From contig JAEYRF010000035.1 in assembly GCA_023409615.1 (NCBI GenBank), forward strand, positions 1 through 42,636: 42,636 bases of DNA, in the 5' to 3' direction. The translations under genes were made by a program, and so were the position numbers. The DNA comes from Bacillota bacterium (GTDB taxonomy: Bacteria > Bacillota > Clostridia > Acetivibrionales > DTU013). Numbering within the stretch: position 1 is the stretch's first letter; each line of letters starts with the position of its first letter. Below the pieces are notes generated by a model. That model saw nothing but the letters and a program-made list of their open reading frames with translations, was not told where the DNA came from and made no database searches. Shown in pieces: positions 15,706 to 24,672 of this stretch.

Positions 15706-17931
15706 ATGGATTTTGTTGAAATAGAAGGAACAATTGAAGACATTATATATAAAAACGAGTCAAATGGGTACACGGTATGCGAGTTGCGGGGAGAGAAGGA
15801 TACCGTTACTGCTGTAGGATATATGCCGTTTGTCAATACCGGTGAAACGCTCAAGGTCAGCGGTAAATGGGTCACGCACCCTGACTATGGTGAGCAGCTC
15901 AAAGTTGAACTGTATGAGAAGGTGCTTCCGAAAACAGTCGATGCAATAGCAAAATATCTTGCGTCAGGTATCGTGAAAGGCGTCGGCCCGGCAACAGCGG
16001 AGAAGATAGTGCAGAAATTCGGCTCATCCACATTGGAGGTAATCAACACCGATCCGAAGCGATTGTCGGAAATAAAAGGGATCAACCTGGACAAGGCTCT
16101 GCGGATAGGACAAGCCCTGGATGAACAAAGAGGCCTGAGAGAGGTCGTAATGTTTCTTCAGGAATATGGAGTAAACCCATCTGTGTGTATCAAGATACAT
16201 AGCGCATATGCCGATAAAGCGGTGTCTATGATCAGAGAGAACCCCTATAGATTATGTGAGGATATATTCGGGATAGGCTTTAAGACAGCGGACAGGATAG
16301 CCATGAAGCTCGGTATTGACCCGGCATCCCGGTTTCGTACCAGAAGCGGTATAAAGTACATTCTGTCCCAGGCTTCTTCACGTGGACATACTTATTTGCC
16401 GGAATGCATACTGAAGGAGTATGCCCAGGAACTGCTCGGGACAGAGCTTTCTGACCTGGAGGACGCGCTTATTTCACTGATCTTTGACAAGGTCGTTCAG
16501 ACAGAAAAATGCGGTGACTCCAATCATATCTATTTATCTTCTCTATATAAAGCGGAGCAGGGTGTCTGCAAAAGGCTTCTGGCGTTATCGCAGCTACAAT
16601 TCACTGCAGGACTTAGCAATTTTGACGATAAGCTTGAAAGGCTGCAGAAAGAAGAGGGAATACAGCCTGCTCAAATGCAGAGCGAGGCTATCCGGGAGGC
16701 AATGACAAGTGGTGTACTTGTGATAACCGGGGGCCCCGGGACTGGAAAAACAACAATTATTAAAAGCATTATCAAGCTGTTGATGGAGGACGGACACAGT
16801 ATTACGCTGGCAGCACCCACAGGTCGTGCGGCGAAAAGAATGTCCGAGACAACAGGTTTCGAAGCGCGTACGATACACAGATTGCTGGAAATCGGCTATT
16901 CCGGAGATGAAAGTGAGCTTCTGTTCCAGCGGAACGAGGAAAATCCAATTGAAGCGGATGTAATTATTATAGATGAAATGTCAATGGTGGATATATTAAT
17001 CATGAACCACCTGCTCAAGGCGATTCCGGCAGGCTCCAGACTAATATTGGTCGGTGATGCGGATCAACTGCCATCTGTTGGTGCGGGCAGCGTTCTTCAG
17101 GATATTATTTGCTGTAATGTAATCAAAACTGTAAGACTGACTGAAATATTCAGGCAGGCAGGCGAAAGCATGATCACAGTGAATGCACATAGGATTAACA
17201 AAGGAGAAGTGCCCATTCTCAATGAACTGGACAAGGATTTTTTCTTTTTGCCAAGGACAGGACTGGATTCAATTGTCCGAACAGTTGTGGATCTTTGCAG
17301 CAGAAGGCTGCCGGTTACCTATTCAATGGATCCGATGAAGGATATACAGGTGCTTTCAGCTACCAGGAAAAGTCCTGCCGGTGTTGCAAACCTGAATCTG
17401 GAGCTACAAAGGGTACTCAATCCGCCTGACAAGAGGAAGGCGGAAAAATCATCCAGGGGATACGTTTTCAGAGAGGGTGACCGTGTCATGCAGGTGAAAA
17501 ACAATTATACTCTTAAATGGGTCCGGCCTGAAGACAGGTTTATTGACGGGACCGGTGTGTTTAATGGGGACATGGGTGTGATCCGCAGGATCGATGATGA
17601 TGCTTCCAGCCTTGAAATCCTCTTCGACGATGATAGGCTTGTTGAATATGACTACAGTATCCTCGATGAGATTGAGCCCGCATTTGCAGTTACAATACAT
17701 AAGAGCCAGGGCTCTGAATTTCCTGTTGTGATCATACCTGTTTTTTCCGGGCCGCAGGTGCTTATGACAAGGAATCTTTTGTATACGGCTGTTACCAGAG
17801 CGAGGAAAATGGTCGTTATGGTTGGAGACGAAGCTTTTTTGCATGAAATGGTCGATAATAAAAGAGAGACATTAAGGTATTCGGGACTGTCAGATAAGCT
17901 AAGAAAGTTTGCAGGTTATACCGATATATAA
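15706..17931 (+). CDS. recD2: RecD2-type ATP-dependent DNA helicase
   Basis: RecD2 is a 5'-3' superfamily 1B helicase that works without RecBC, involved in replication fork stability and mismatch repair. The 741-residue product has an N-terminal OB-like domain (EIEGTIEDIIYKNESNGYTV), helix-hairpin-helix motifs around residues 88-112 (GIVKGVGPATAEKIVQKFG), Walker A GGPGTGKT at 342-349, and IIIDEMSMVD as Walker B. The C-terminal UvrD-like motif is AVTIHKSQGSEFPVVIIP. No strong ribosome binding site precedes the ATG and an in-frame stop at 15691 rules out a longer form. comFC follows at once. Confidence 0.95.
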   Translation: MDFVEIEGTIEDIIYKNESNGYTVCELRGEKDTVTAVGYMPFVNTGETLKVSGKWVTHPDYGEQLKVELYEKVLPKTVDAIAKYLASGIVKGVGPATAEKIVQKFGSSTLEVINTDPKRLSEIKGINLDKALRIGQALDEQRGLREVVMFLQEYGVNPSVCIKIHSAYADKAVSMIRENPYRLCEDIFGIGFKTADRIAMKLGIDPASRFRTRSGIKYILSQASSRGHTYLPECILKEYAQELLGTELSDLEDALISLIFDKVVQTEKCGDSNHIYLSSLYKAEQGVCKRLLALSQLQFTAGLSNFDDKLERLQKEEGIQPAQMQSEAIREAMTSGVLVITGGPGTGKTTIIKSIIKLLMEDGHSITLAAPTGRAAKRMSETTGFEARTIHRLLEIGYSGDESELLFQRNEENPIEADVIIIDEMSMVDILIMNHLLKAIPAGSRLILVGDADQLPSVGAGSVLQDIICCNVIKTVRLTEIFRQAGESMITVNAHRINKGEVPILNELDKDFFFLPRTGLDSIVRTVVDLCSRRLPVTYSMDPMKDIQVLSATRKSPAGVANLNLELQRVLNPPDKRKAEKSSRGYVFREGDRVMQVKNNYTLKWVRPEDRFIDGTGVFNGDMGVIRRIDDDASSLEILFDDDRLVEYDYSILDEIEPAFAVTIHKSQGSEFPVVIIPVFSGPQVLMTRNLLYTAVTRARKMVVMVGDEAFLHEMVDNKRETLRYSGLSDKLRKFAGYTDI

Positions 17932-17949
17932 TCCATGGGAGAAGGCATA

Positions 17950-18633
17950 ATGTCTGTGAAGCTTTTTAATAAAATAGTAAGCATGATTTATCCGCCGAAA
18001 TGTATTTTTTGCCAGAAGATACTTAACCACAGTACCTTGCTTCATATATGTAGTGATTGCTATAGTGGACTGCCTTTTGCGCAGATGGAGGTTTTAGCTA
18101 TCTCACAGGATGATGAGGAGAATTTTTGTGATGGCGCAGTCAGTGTATTTCAGTATACCGGCGTTGTAAAAGAATCACTTATACGGTTTAAGTTCTATAA
18201 TGAACCGAGCTACTATAAAACCTATGCAAAGCTAATAGCGGATAGATTTGCAAAAATGGCTGACATTAATCAGTACGACATGGTCATGAGTGTACCGCTG
18301 CATAAGTACAAAGAGTTTTCCAGAGGATACAATCAGGCTTACCTGATTTCAAAGGAACTTGGGCGCGAACTCAAGTTGCCGGAAAACTCAAGGCTAATCA
18401 AGAGATACCGCAATACGGAGGCCCAAAGCCTTCTGGATAAACAGAAGAGAAGTCAGAATGTAAAGGGGGCTTTTACAATTACGTTTCCTGAAAAGGTTGC
18501 AGGAAAATCTATCCTATTGGTGGATGACATTCTCACGACAGGCTCAACGTTGGAAGAATGCAGCCGAGAGCTGAAAAAAGCAGGAGCTGTAAAGGTCTTT
18601 GCAGTGGTTGTAGCAACAGGAAGAAGAAACTAA
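17950..18633 (+). CDS. comFC: ComFC family phosphoribosyltransferase-like protein
   Basis: ComFC/GntX proteins belong to the type I PRTase fold and are needed for DNA uptake in transformable bacteria. The product is about 227 residues. An N-terminal zinc-finger-like segment (PPKCIFCQ, then HICSDC) precedes the PRTase domain with the PRPP loop ILLVDDILTTGST near the C terminus. I chose ATG 17950 because GGGAGAAGG lies just upstream; an ATG at 17935 would add five residues without a site. In Bacillus subtilis the comF operon also lies directly before yvyF-flgM, so this order is conserved. Confidence 0.92.
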   Translation: MSVKLFNKIVSMIYPPKCIFCQKILNHSTLLHICSDCYSGLPFAQMEVLAISQDDEENFCDGAVSVFQYTGVVKESLIRFKFYNEPSYYKTYAKLIADRFAKMADINQYDMVMSVPLHKYKEFSRGYNQAYLISKELGRELKLPENSRLIKRYRNTEAQSLLDKQKRSQNVKGAFTITFPEKVAGKSILLVDDILTTGSTLEECSRELKKAGAVKVFAVVVATGRRN

Positions 18634-18660
18634 CAAATTTGCAGAATGGAGGTTTATCAG

Positions 18661-19095
18661 ATGCCAGATGTAAGAAATTGCAGGAAGTGTGGAAGACTTT
18701 ACAATTATATCGGTGGTGCGCCGAAATGTCCCCAGTGTAAGGAATTGGAAGAGGAGGACTTTAAGAGGGTAAAGCAGTATTTGTATGAAAATCCGGGAGC
18801 CAGTCTGACGCAGGTGTCCACAGAACTTGAGGTTAGTATCGAGCTGATCAGAAGGTTTCTGAAGGATGGGAGACTTGAGATAACCAATGAAGAGGGGAAC
18901 ATGATTTTGGAGTGCGAGAACTGCGGAAAATCAATAAGTAGCGGCAGATACTGTCAGGAATGTGAGAGGAATCTAGCATCAGGATTAAGATCGGCGGCGA
19001 GCCAGATAAAGTCCGAACTTGATAGCCAGTCTGCTGATGCTAATTCTAAGTCTTTCGGGATGAGATATCTCAATAAAGGCTATGAGAAAAAATAA
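18661..19095 (+). CDS. yvyF: YvyF-like flagellar operon protein with zinc ribbons
   Basis: Members of this family occur in the flgM-flgK gene group of Firmicutes; the molecular role is not established. The 144-residue product has an N-terminal zinc ribbon (NCRKC, then KCPQCK), a helix-turn-helix-like middle (GASLTQVSTELEVSIELIRRFL, about residues 45-67), and a second zinc ribbon (ECENC, then YCQEC). A Ser/Ala-rich tail follows. The first ATG at 18646 overlaps the TGGAGG site; ATG 18661 has ideal spacing and begins MPDVRNC, so it is preferred. flgM follows. Confidence 0.9.
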   Translation: MPDVRNCRKCGRLYNYIGGAPKCPQCKELEEEDFKRVKQYLYENPGASLTQVSTELEVSIELIRRFLKDGRLEITNEEGNMILECENCGKSISSGRYCQECERNLASGLRSAASQIKSELDSQSADANSKSFGMRYLNKGYEKK

Positions 19096-19108
19096 TTATT
19101 TTACCAGT

Positions 19109-19135
19109 TAATAATCAAAAAGGAATTACCGATAT
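19109..19135 (+). promoter_or_regulatory. Candidate sigma-28 (sigD) promoter P1 of flgM
   Basis: TAAT at 19109-19112, a 15-base spacer, and ACCGATAT at 19128-19135. The -10 differs from GCCGATAT at one base. It lies about 75 bases before the flgM start. Confidence 0.6.
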
Positions 19136-19151
19136 ACTATATGAGTTTAAT

Positions 19152-19179
19152 TAAATACTTTTAAACGCAGGAACGATAT
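19152..19179 (+). promoter_or_regulatory. Candidate sigma-28 promoter P2 of flgM
   Basis: TAAA at 19152-19155, a 16-base spacer, and AACGATAT at 19172-19179. It is weaker than P1 and 32 bases before the flgM start. One of the two may be the true site. Confidence 0.45.
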
Positions 19180-19210
19180 GCCTGAGTAATTTTGAAGGTG
19201 AGTGGTGTAT

Positions 19211-19498
19211 ATGAGAATACTAGGAGATATTTCGAAAATATCCGGAGTTTACGGCACACAAAAGAATATTGGCAGGATCGGGAAAACCGGTTCAGTGGAA
19301 GCTAAAAAAGATGTACTTTCCATATCTAGTGAGGCAAAGGATTTCCAGACAGTCTACAAGGCTCTCAAGGAAACACCTGATATTCGCGGGGCTAAGGTCA
19401 GTGACATATTGAACAGCCTGGAATCAGGAGGCTACAATGTGACAGGCCGTGATGTGGCAAGTAAGGTGGTTAATACTGTATTTGATAAAAAGGCATAG
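19211..19498 (+). CDS. flgM: Anti-sigma-28 factor FlgM
   Basis: FlgM binds sigma-28 and holds back late flagellar genes until the hook is finished. The 95-residue product starts MRILGDISKISGVYG. The C-terminal half has the sigma-binding region VLSISSEAKDFQTVYKAL and RGAKVSDILNSLESGGYNVTGRDVASKVV. The length is close to that of FlgM in Bacillus. I chose ATG 19211 because AAGGTG (19195-19200) is well placed; a GTG at 19202 would add three residues. Two sigma-28-type promoters upstream imply autoregulation. Confidence 0.93.
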   Translation: MRILGDISKISGVYGTQKNIGRIGKTGSVEAKKDVLSISSEAKDFQTVYKALKETPDIRGAKVSDILNSLESGGYNVTGRDVASKVVNTVFDKKA

Positions 19499-19507
19499 TA
19501 CCATTAG

Positions 19508-19532
19508 GGGGAGTTGATAAACTCTCCTTTTT
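19508..19532 (+). terminator. Terminator or attenuator between flgM and flgN
   Basis: GGGGAGTT (19508-19515) pairs with AACTCTCC (19520-19527) around a four-base loop, followed by TTTTT. It lies 10 bases after the flgM stop and 38 bases before flgN, so it would reduce flow into flgN-flgK. Confidence 0.75.
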
Positions 19533-19569
19533 ACCCTCAACAGTTAATAACCAGTTAGGTGGTGAAGCT

Positions 19570-20067
19570 TTGGATACCGTTTTAGTTGATAAGCTTATAG
19601 AAGTATTGGATAAGGAATCGAATGTATACGAAGGCATCCTGAAGCTTTCCAAGCAAAAAACCGATATCATTATTGCGGGGAAGGTATCAGAACTTGAAGG
19701 GATCACTAGAGCAGAGCAATCCGTCATTCTCACCCTCAGCAAGCTGGAGGAGGAGAGAGAGGAACTTGTCGAAAAGATAGCATTGGAACTAAAGGTGAAG
19801 CCAAATGATGTGACACTTTCATCTCTTATTAAGATGCTGCCGAAGGAGCAGGCGGTAAAGTTGGAAAGAGGACATAGTTCACTGCCGAAAGTATTTAAAG
19901 ATATAAGAGATGCCAATGTACTGAATTCGAAATTAATACGTAATTCTCTTGAATATATAGATTTTTCTATCAATGTACTTACGAGTACCGGATCCACAGG
20001 GAACTATGGAAACTCCGGCCAATCTGATGATCCGAAGAAGAAAAACTTTTTTGATTTGAAATTATAG
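19570..20067 (+). CDS. flgN: FlgN-family flagellar chaperone
   Basis: FlgN is the export chaperone of the hook-filament junction proteins FlgK and FlgL. The 165-residue product is almost all helical and heptad-rich (LVDKLIEVLDKESNVYEGIL, LSKLEEEREELVEKIALEL), with a flexible Gly/Ser/Asn-rich C terminus, as in the family (YvyG in Bacillus). The start is TTG, behind AGGTGGTG. It stands directly before flgK, where this chaperone is expected. Confidence 0.88.
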   Translation: MDTVLVDKLIEVLDKESNVYEGILKLSKQKTDIIIAGKVSELEGITRAEQSVILTLSKLEEEREELVEKIALELKVKPNDVTLSSLIKMLPKEQAVKLERGHSSLPKVFKDIRDANVLNSKLIRNSLEYIDFSINVLTSTGSTGNYGNSGQSDDPKKKNFFDLKL

Positions 20068-20075
20068 GAGGAAAT

Positions 20076-22010
20076 ATGGGTGTTGGCTTTGCCAGTTATG
20101 AGATCGCCCGTTCTGGTCTTATTGTAAATGAACGGGGACTTTATGTTACTGGCCATAACATTTCAAATGTGAATACTGCAGGATATGTCAGACAGCAGGC
20201 CATGATCAAAAATGGTCCTGTAGAGTCTTACTATACAAAGGGTGGTTTGTCTCAATACGGTCTTGGCGCCGATATTCAGGATATCAGACAGATCAGGCAC
20301 GTATTTTTAGACAACATCTATAGGCAGGAAAATACCACGCTGGGGTACTGGGAGTCCAGACGAAAGACATTCCAGGATGTTGAGGCCATCATGGCCGAAC
20401 CAATCGAATCCGGATTGCAGAATGTACTGAACAAGTTCTGGGATTCGTGGCAGGAGCTTTCAAAGGAACCTGATAGTCTTACTATCAGAGCTCTTGTCAG
20501 GCAAAGAAGTGAAGCACTAGTCCAGCATATCAACCATATGGGCGATCAGCTTGACAGACTTCAGAACGACCTTAACACCGAGATATCAGTCCGAATAAAT
20601 GAAGTGAATGATATCACAAGGCAAATTGCCGGTTTGAATGTTAAAATCCTCAGAAATGAAGTCAACAGTGATTCAGCTAATGACTACCGCGATCAGCGCA
20701 ACTCCCTGATCGACCGGCTTACAAAGCTGGTCAAGGCGGATGCGAATGAGATGCAGGATGGTCAGGTGGATATTACTGTCGGTGGATACTTTATCGTTCA
20801 GAAAGGTGTCAGCACGGATCTGTATGCATCTGAGAAGAACACCGGAGAAAATTTCTATGTTGCCAAGCTGGGTGGCACTAATATTGAAGTAAATTTGAAC
20901 AGTGGAATTATAAAAGGATTGATGGAGTCCAGGGGCGAGGTTTCCGGCGCGATCGGAAGCTATGAAAACGGTACGCCGAATACCAAGGTTGATGCGGTTT
21001 TCTATGTGGATTTGTCAACAATGTCGCTTGCGGATGCTACACTCAGGATGAACGAATACAGGGATTGGCTTTTAAGCAGAGGATTGGATGCCAATGTAAC
21101 GATAGAGACGGCGGCATCGGTTGAAGATATTGAAGCTGAGGTTGCCGCAACCGGCGGATTAAGGGCGGATGCAAGAAAATATGCCTTCATAGTGACAAAT
21201 GACGAACTAGCGGATCCGAATGATTTAGAGACTCTCCAGGCGGCGCTTGCAGGACGAGGTATGGATACATCAGTAATTACTGATAATGATAGCACTGCTG
21301 ACTGGCTGCCGATGACTCGTGCACTCGATGGCAGCGCATATAGTCTGGCCGACTTTGAAAGTACTGATGCCAGTGTATATACAATGCTGACAGACACCAT
21401 GGCAAGACACACAAATGCCGATATGGGCGACATACCTGGCTCGTTGAATATTGTATCCGACATGAAGGCACGGCTTAATTCTCTGGTCAGTGTCATGCTG
21501 CGAGAGATTAATGCCCTGCATAGTAGTGGTATGAACATGAAGGATCCGCCGACGGGGGGGCTTGATTTGTTTGTAACCATCAATTCAGGCAGGCCGCTTG
21601 AGTTGGGCAACATACGGCTGAATTCCAACTTGTCTGATTTGTCCAATATTGCAGCATCCAAAACCGGGAAAAATGGTGACAATTCGAATGCGTTGGAAAT
21701 TGCGAACCTTAGGAATGCTGTATTGATACAAACCAGTTCGGGAATGGTGAGCTTAGACGATTATTATCAGGATATTATTCTGCATATGGGAAATGAAGGA
21801 ACGGATGCAGTTAATATCACCGAAAGCCAGAATAAGCTGGTAATGTCGGCAGATGCTCAAAGGACTGCGATCACGGGTGTTTCTATGGATGAGGAAATGA
21901 CTAATATGATGAAATTCAAGTTTGCATATGATGCATCCTCAAGAGTATTGAATATTATAGACTCCATGATGGAGCAGATCGTAAATAGATTAGGATTGGC
22001 AGGCAGGTGA
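20076..22010 (+). CDS. flgK: Flagellar hook-associated protein FlgK, first copy, with an internal insertion
   Basis: FlgK (HAP1) joins hook and filament. The 644-residue product has the N-terminal rod-like signature (VTGHNISNVNTAGYVRQ), the HAP coiled-coil region to about 300, and the C-terminal MDEEMTNMMKFKFAYDASS helix. Relative to the second copy it has an extra segment of about 130-150 residues (about 306-456). That segment contains two similar alpha/beta units, ending RGLDANV (335-341) and RGMDTSV (394-400). The rest aligns in order with copy two. GGAGG precedes the ATG. Confidence 0.95.
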   Translation: MGVGFASYEIARSGLIVNERGLYVTGHNISNVNTAGYVRQQAMIKNGPVESYYTKGGLSQYGLGADIQDIRQIRHVFLDNIYRQENTTLGYWESRRKTFQDVEAIMAEPIESGLQNVLNKFWDSWQELSKEPDSLTIRALVRQRSEALVQHINHMGDQLDRLQNDLNTEISVRINEVNDITRQIAGLNVKILRNEVNSDSANDYRDQRNSLIDRLTKLVKADANEMQDGQVDITVGGYFIVQKGVSTDLYASEKNTGENFYVAKLGGTNIEVNLNSGIIKGLMESRGEVSGAIGSYENGTPNTKVDAVFYVDLSTMSLADATLRMNEYRDWLLSRGLDANVTIETAASVEDIEAEVAATGGLRADARKYAFIVTNDELADPNDLETLQAALAGRGMDTSVITDNDSTADWLPMTRALDGSAYSLADFESTDASVYTMLTDTMARHTNADMGDIPGSLNIVSDMKARLNSLVSVMLREINALHSSGMNMKDPPTGGLDLFVTINSGRPLELGNIRLNSNLSDLSNIAASKTGKNGDNSNALEIANLRNAVLIQTSSGMVSLDDYYQDIILHMGNEGTDAVNITESQNKLVMSADAQRTAITGVSMDEEMTNMMKFKFAYDASSRVLNIIDSMMEQIVNRLGLAGR

Positions 22011-22016
22011 TAATGC

Positions 22017-23666
22017 ATGGGTGAATCTTTTTTCGGCTTTAATGTAGCGGTGCGTGGGCTTTTTTCGGCTCAGCGTAATTTGGACACGGTAAACCATAAC
22101 CTGAATAACATCAATACGCCGGGCTATTCCAGACAGCAATCGGTTCAGGTGGCTTCGCGCCCTATGGCTCTGGCCGATGGTACGGGTATGATGGGAACCG
22201 GTGCGGAAGTAACCTCAGTTCGCCGAATTCGTGATGAATATCTGGATTTCAAATACTGGAGTGAAAACATCTCGTTTGGAGAGTGGACGGCAAAGAAGGA
22301 AGCCCTTTCTGATATAGAGGTCACATTTAATGAGCCTTCCAATAGCGGATTTACTACCATTATGAGCGATTTTTATGATTCGATGCAGGAATTGGCCAAG
22401 GACCCCAGTAGCGCTGCTGTAAGATCACTTGTTAAGCAAAGGGGTGTGACGCTGGCAAAGTACTTTAACAGCATGGCTTCCCATTTCGAAGAGCTTCAGA
22501 AGGATTTGAACTATAGGATACAGACAAAGGTTGAGGCGGTAAATTCGTACGCCACACAGATAAAGCAGTTGAACAGACAGATATATATTACAGAATTGGA
22601 TGGCAACGTTGCCAATGATATGAGGGACCAGCGAACGCTGCTGGTTGACAAGCTGTCGAAAATCGTCAATATCGATGCATCTGAAGTAGTGGCAGGGCGT
22701 TTGCCGGATGGAAGAGAGGATAAACATTTCCTTGTAACCATTAGCGGAAAAGCGCTGGTGGATCATTTTACTATCAGCGAACTAGCCTTGGTACAGAGGG
22801 ATATAACGCAGAAAGTAAATAACGAGGATGTTGGCAATCTTTATGAGGTAAAGTGGGCGGATGGCAACAAGCTGAATATCAAGGGCGGCGAGCTGAGAGG
22901 CTACCTGGATGTTCGGGATGGTAATGAGGGCAGCAATAATGGCCCGAACGGGATTACCTCTCCGAATTATAAAGGTATCCCATTTTACCAGAAGAAGCTC
23001 AATGAGTTTGTACAGACATTTGCCCGGGCATTCAATGAAGGATATATTGATACGGATGCCACAAAAGGATATAGTGCCACTGATACTTTCGGCACAGGCC
23101 ATGCCGATGGCTACGGCTACGGCTCCGGTGCAACTGATAATGGCATCCGGTTCTTTACGATGACAGTGAATAAGCAGGCTATGTCGAGCGCTGAATTCAC
23201 AGACGGAATTCCCCTTCCGACGGATCCTGACTACAATGAGGCTGTGTATAATTTGTACAGCAACATTACTGCAAAGAACTTCTCTGTCAGCTTTGATATT
23301 CTTGATGATTATAACATGATCGCCACATCCAATGTGGTTGGACAGGCCGGAAATACTGAGGTGCTCAATGAATTGCTTGGATACAGAAGGAATGCGGATA
23401 TGTTCGCCGAAGGAGCGCCTGAGGATTTCATGAAATCACTGGTGGCCACACTTGGTATCGACACTGAGCAGGCAGGCTACTATGGAAATAACCAGCGTGT
23501 TGTGGTAGACCAGATTGTAAACAGGCGGTTGTCAGACTCCGGCGTTTCTATCGATGAGGAGATGACAAATCTTGTGAAGTTCCAGCAGGCATATAATGCT
23601 TCAGCAAAGATGATACAAACAATGAATGAGATATATGAAACACTGATAAATAAGCTGTTTATTTAA
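22017..23666 (+). CDS. flgK: Flagellar hook-associated protein FlgK, second copy
   Basis: This 549-residue paralogue directly follows the first flgK. It has the N-terminal motif LNNINTPGYSRQQSVQ, the FlgK coiled-coil region (FNSMASHFEELQKDLNYRI), a Gly/Asn-rich loop in the middle, and the C-terminal DEEMTNLVKFQQAYNASAKMIQTMNE helix expected for FlgK. It lacks the first copy's insertion and is nearer to the usual FlgK length. The starting ATG is 7 bases after the preceding stop, so the two are co-translated. The copies may occupy different positions in the junction zone or form a mixed one; this is inference. Confidence 0.95.
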   Translation: MGESFFGFNVAVRGLFSAQRNLDTVNHNLNNINTPGYSRQQSVQVASRPMALADGTGMMGTGAEVTSVRRIRDEYLDFKYWSENISFGEWTAKKEALSDIEVTFNEPSNSGFTTIMSDFYDSMQELAKDPSSAAVRSLVKQRGVTLAKYFNSMASHFEELQKDLNYRIQTKVEAVNSYATQIKQLNRQIYITELDGNVANDMRDQRTLLVDKLSKIVNIDASEVVAGRLPDGREDKHFLVTISGKALVDHFTISELALVQRDITQKVNNEDVGNLYEVKWADGNKLNIKGGELRGYLDVRDGNEGSNNGPNGITSPNYKGIPFYQKKLNEFVQTFARAFNEGYIDTDATKGYSATDTFGTGHADGYGYGSGATDNGIRFFTMTVNKQAMSSAEFTDGIPLPTDPDYNEAVYNLYSNITAKNFSVSFDILDDYNMIATSNVVGQAGNTEVLNELLGYRRNADMFAEGAPEDFMKSLVATLGIDTEQAGYYGNNQRVVVDQIVNRRLSDSGVSIDEEMTNLVKFQQAYNASAKMIQTMNEIYETLINKLFI

Positions 23667-23679
23667 GGGAAAAAGGAAC

Positions 23680-23718
23680 GGGGACACACCTTCAGATACC
23701 GTTACAAGGAATGTCCCC
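23680..23718. repeat. REP-like imperfect inverted repeat between flgK and flgL
   Basis: GGGGACA (23680-23686) pairs with TGTCCCC (23712-23718). After a two-base internal loop CCTT (23689-23692) pairs with AAGG (23706-23709). Elements with GGGGACA/TGTCCCC arms occur as dispersed repeats in many bacterial genomes. There is no T run, so it is not an obvious terminator. Only one copy is in the window. Confidence 0.5.
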
Positions 23719-23738
23719 AATAAAGGGAGGACTGAGAT

Positions 23739-24659
23739 ATGAGAATTACAAATAATATGCTAATCAACAATATGGTCAACTATATAGGAAGCAATTTAGC
23801 CAGGATGAACAGATACCAGAGTCAGCTTGCCACAGGGAAGAAGATACAGGTGCCTTCTGACGATCCGGTTGTTGCCGCAAGAGCGTTGAAGCTCCGCACA
23901 GATGTAGCTGAGATTGAGCAATACCAGAGGAACCTCAAGGATGCTCGATCCTGGCTGGATATGACGGAAGATGCCCTCGCAAAGATTGGAGATGTGCTGG
24001 AGCGTGCCAGGGAACTGACAGTCCAGGGATCGAACGGAACCAACACTTCCGATGACACACAAAAAATCAATTCGGAATTGAAGCAACTTCGAGAACAGAT
24101 TATTCAGATCGGTAATTCAACATATGCAGGAAGATACTTATTTTCAGGTTATCAGACAGACAAACCGCTGCTGGATAAGGATACAGGTGAGTTTTTAATT
24201 GATGTGGATACAATAGCTGAGAATATAACATATGAAATCGGCGTTGGAGATGACATCAATATCAATGTGGCAGGCGGCGACCTTTTCAATAATGGCAGCG
24301 ATGCAGACTCAGCCAGTGGTACGCCGGGTAAGCTCATCAGCGACTTTGATGCGCTTATAACAGCGCTTAATGCCGGTGACCATAGCGCAGTGGGAAATAT
24401 GCTCACTAATATTGATGATAATATAAATAATCTGCTTCGTATCAGAGCCGATGTCGGCGCAAGAACCAACAGACTTGAACTCAGTAGTAACAGACTGGGA
24501 AATGACATTACCAATTTTACTAAACTAATGAGTGAAAATGAAGATGTGGATGTGGCAGAAACCATAATCAACTTCCAAAACGAGCAGAATGTCTACAGGG
24601 CGTCACTTGCCGGCGGTGCAAAGATCATACAGCCGTCTCTGATAGATTTTCTCAGATAA
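23739..24659 (+). CDS. flgL: Flagellar hook-associated protein FlgL
   Basis: FlgL (HAP3) is the second junction protein, linking FlgK to the flagellin filament. The 306-residue product shows a flagellin-like N terminus (MRITNNMLINNMVNYIGSNL), the LATGKKIQVPSDDPVVAARAL segment and a C-terminal ETIINFQNEQNVYRASLAGG helix. Length is typical. AAAGGGAGGACTG precedes the ATG. It follows the two flgK copies after 72 bases that contain the REP-like repeat. Confidence 0.95.
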   Translation: MRITNNMLINNMVNYIGSNLARMNRYQSQLATGKKIQVPSDDPVVAARALKLRTDVAEIEQYQRNLKDARSWLDMTEDALAKIGDVLERARELTVQGSNGTNTSDDTQKINSELKQLREQIIQIGNSTYAGRYLFSGYQTDKPLLDKDTGEFLIDVDTIAENITYEIGVGDDININVAGGDLFNNGSDADSASGTPGKLISDFDALITALNAGDHSAVGNMLTNIDDNINNLLRIRADVGARTNRLELSSNRLGNDITNFTKLMSENEDVDVAETIINFQNEQNVYRASLAGGAKIIQPSLIDFLR

Positions 24660-24672
24660 GTGGTGATAAGAT

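Noticed and set aside
17900..17927. Sigma-28-like box TAAG-N16-ACCGATAT before comFC
   Set aside because: It is in the recD2 coding end, has a poor -35 and wide spacing. It may be real but is too weak to list.
21002..21682. 226-residue minus-strand open frame opposite flgK
   Set aside because: It is the antisense of the FlgK insertion, Ser/Ala-rich, with no ribosome binding site or recognisable motif.
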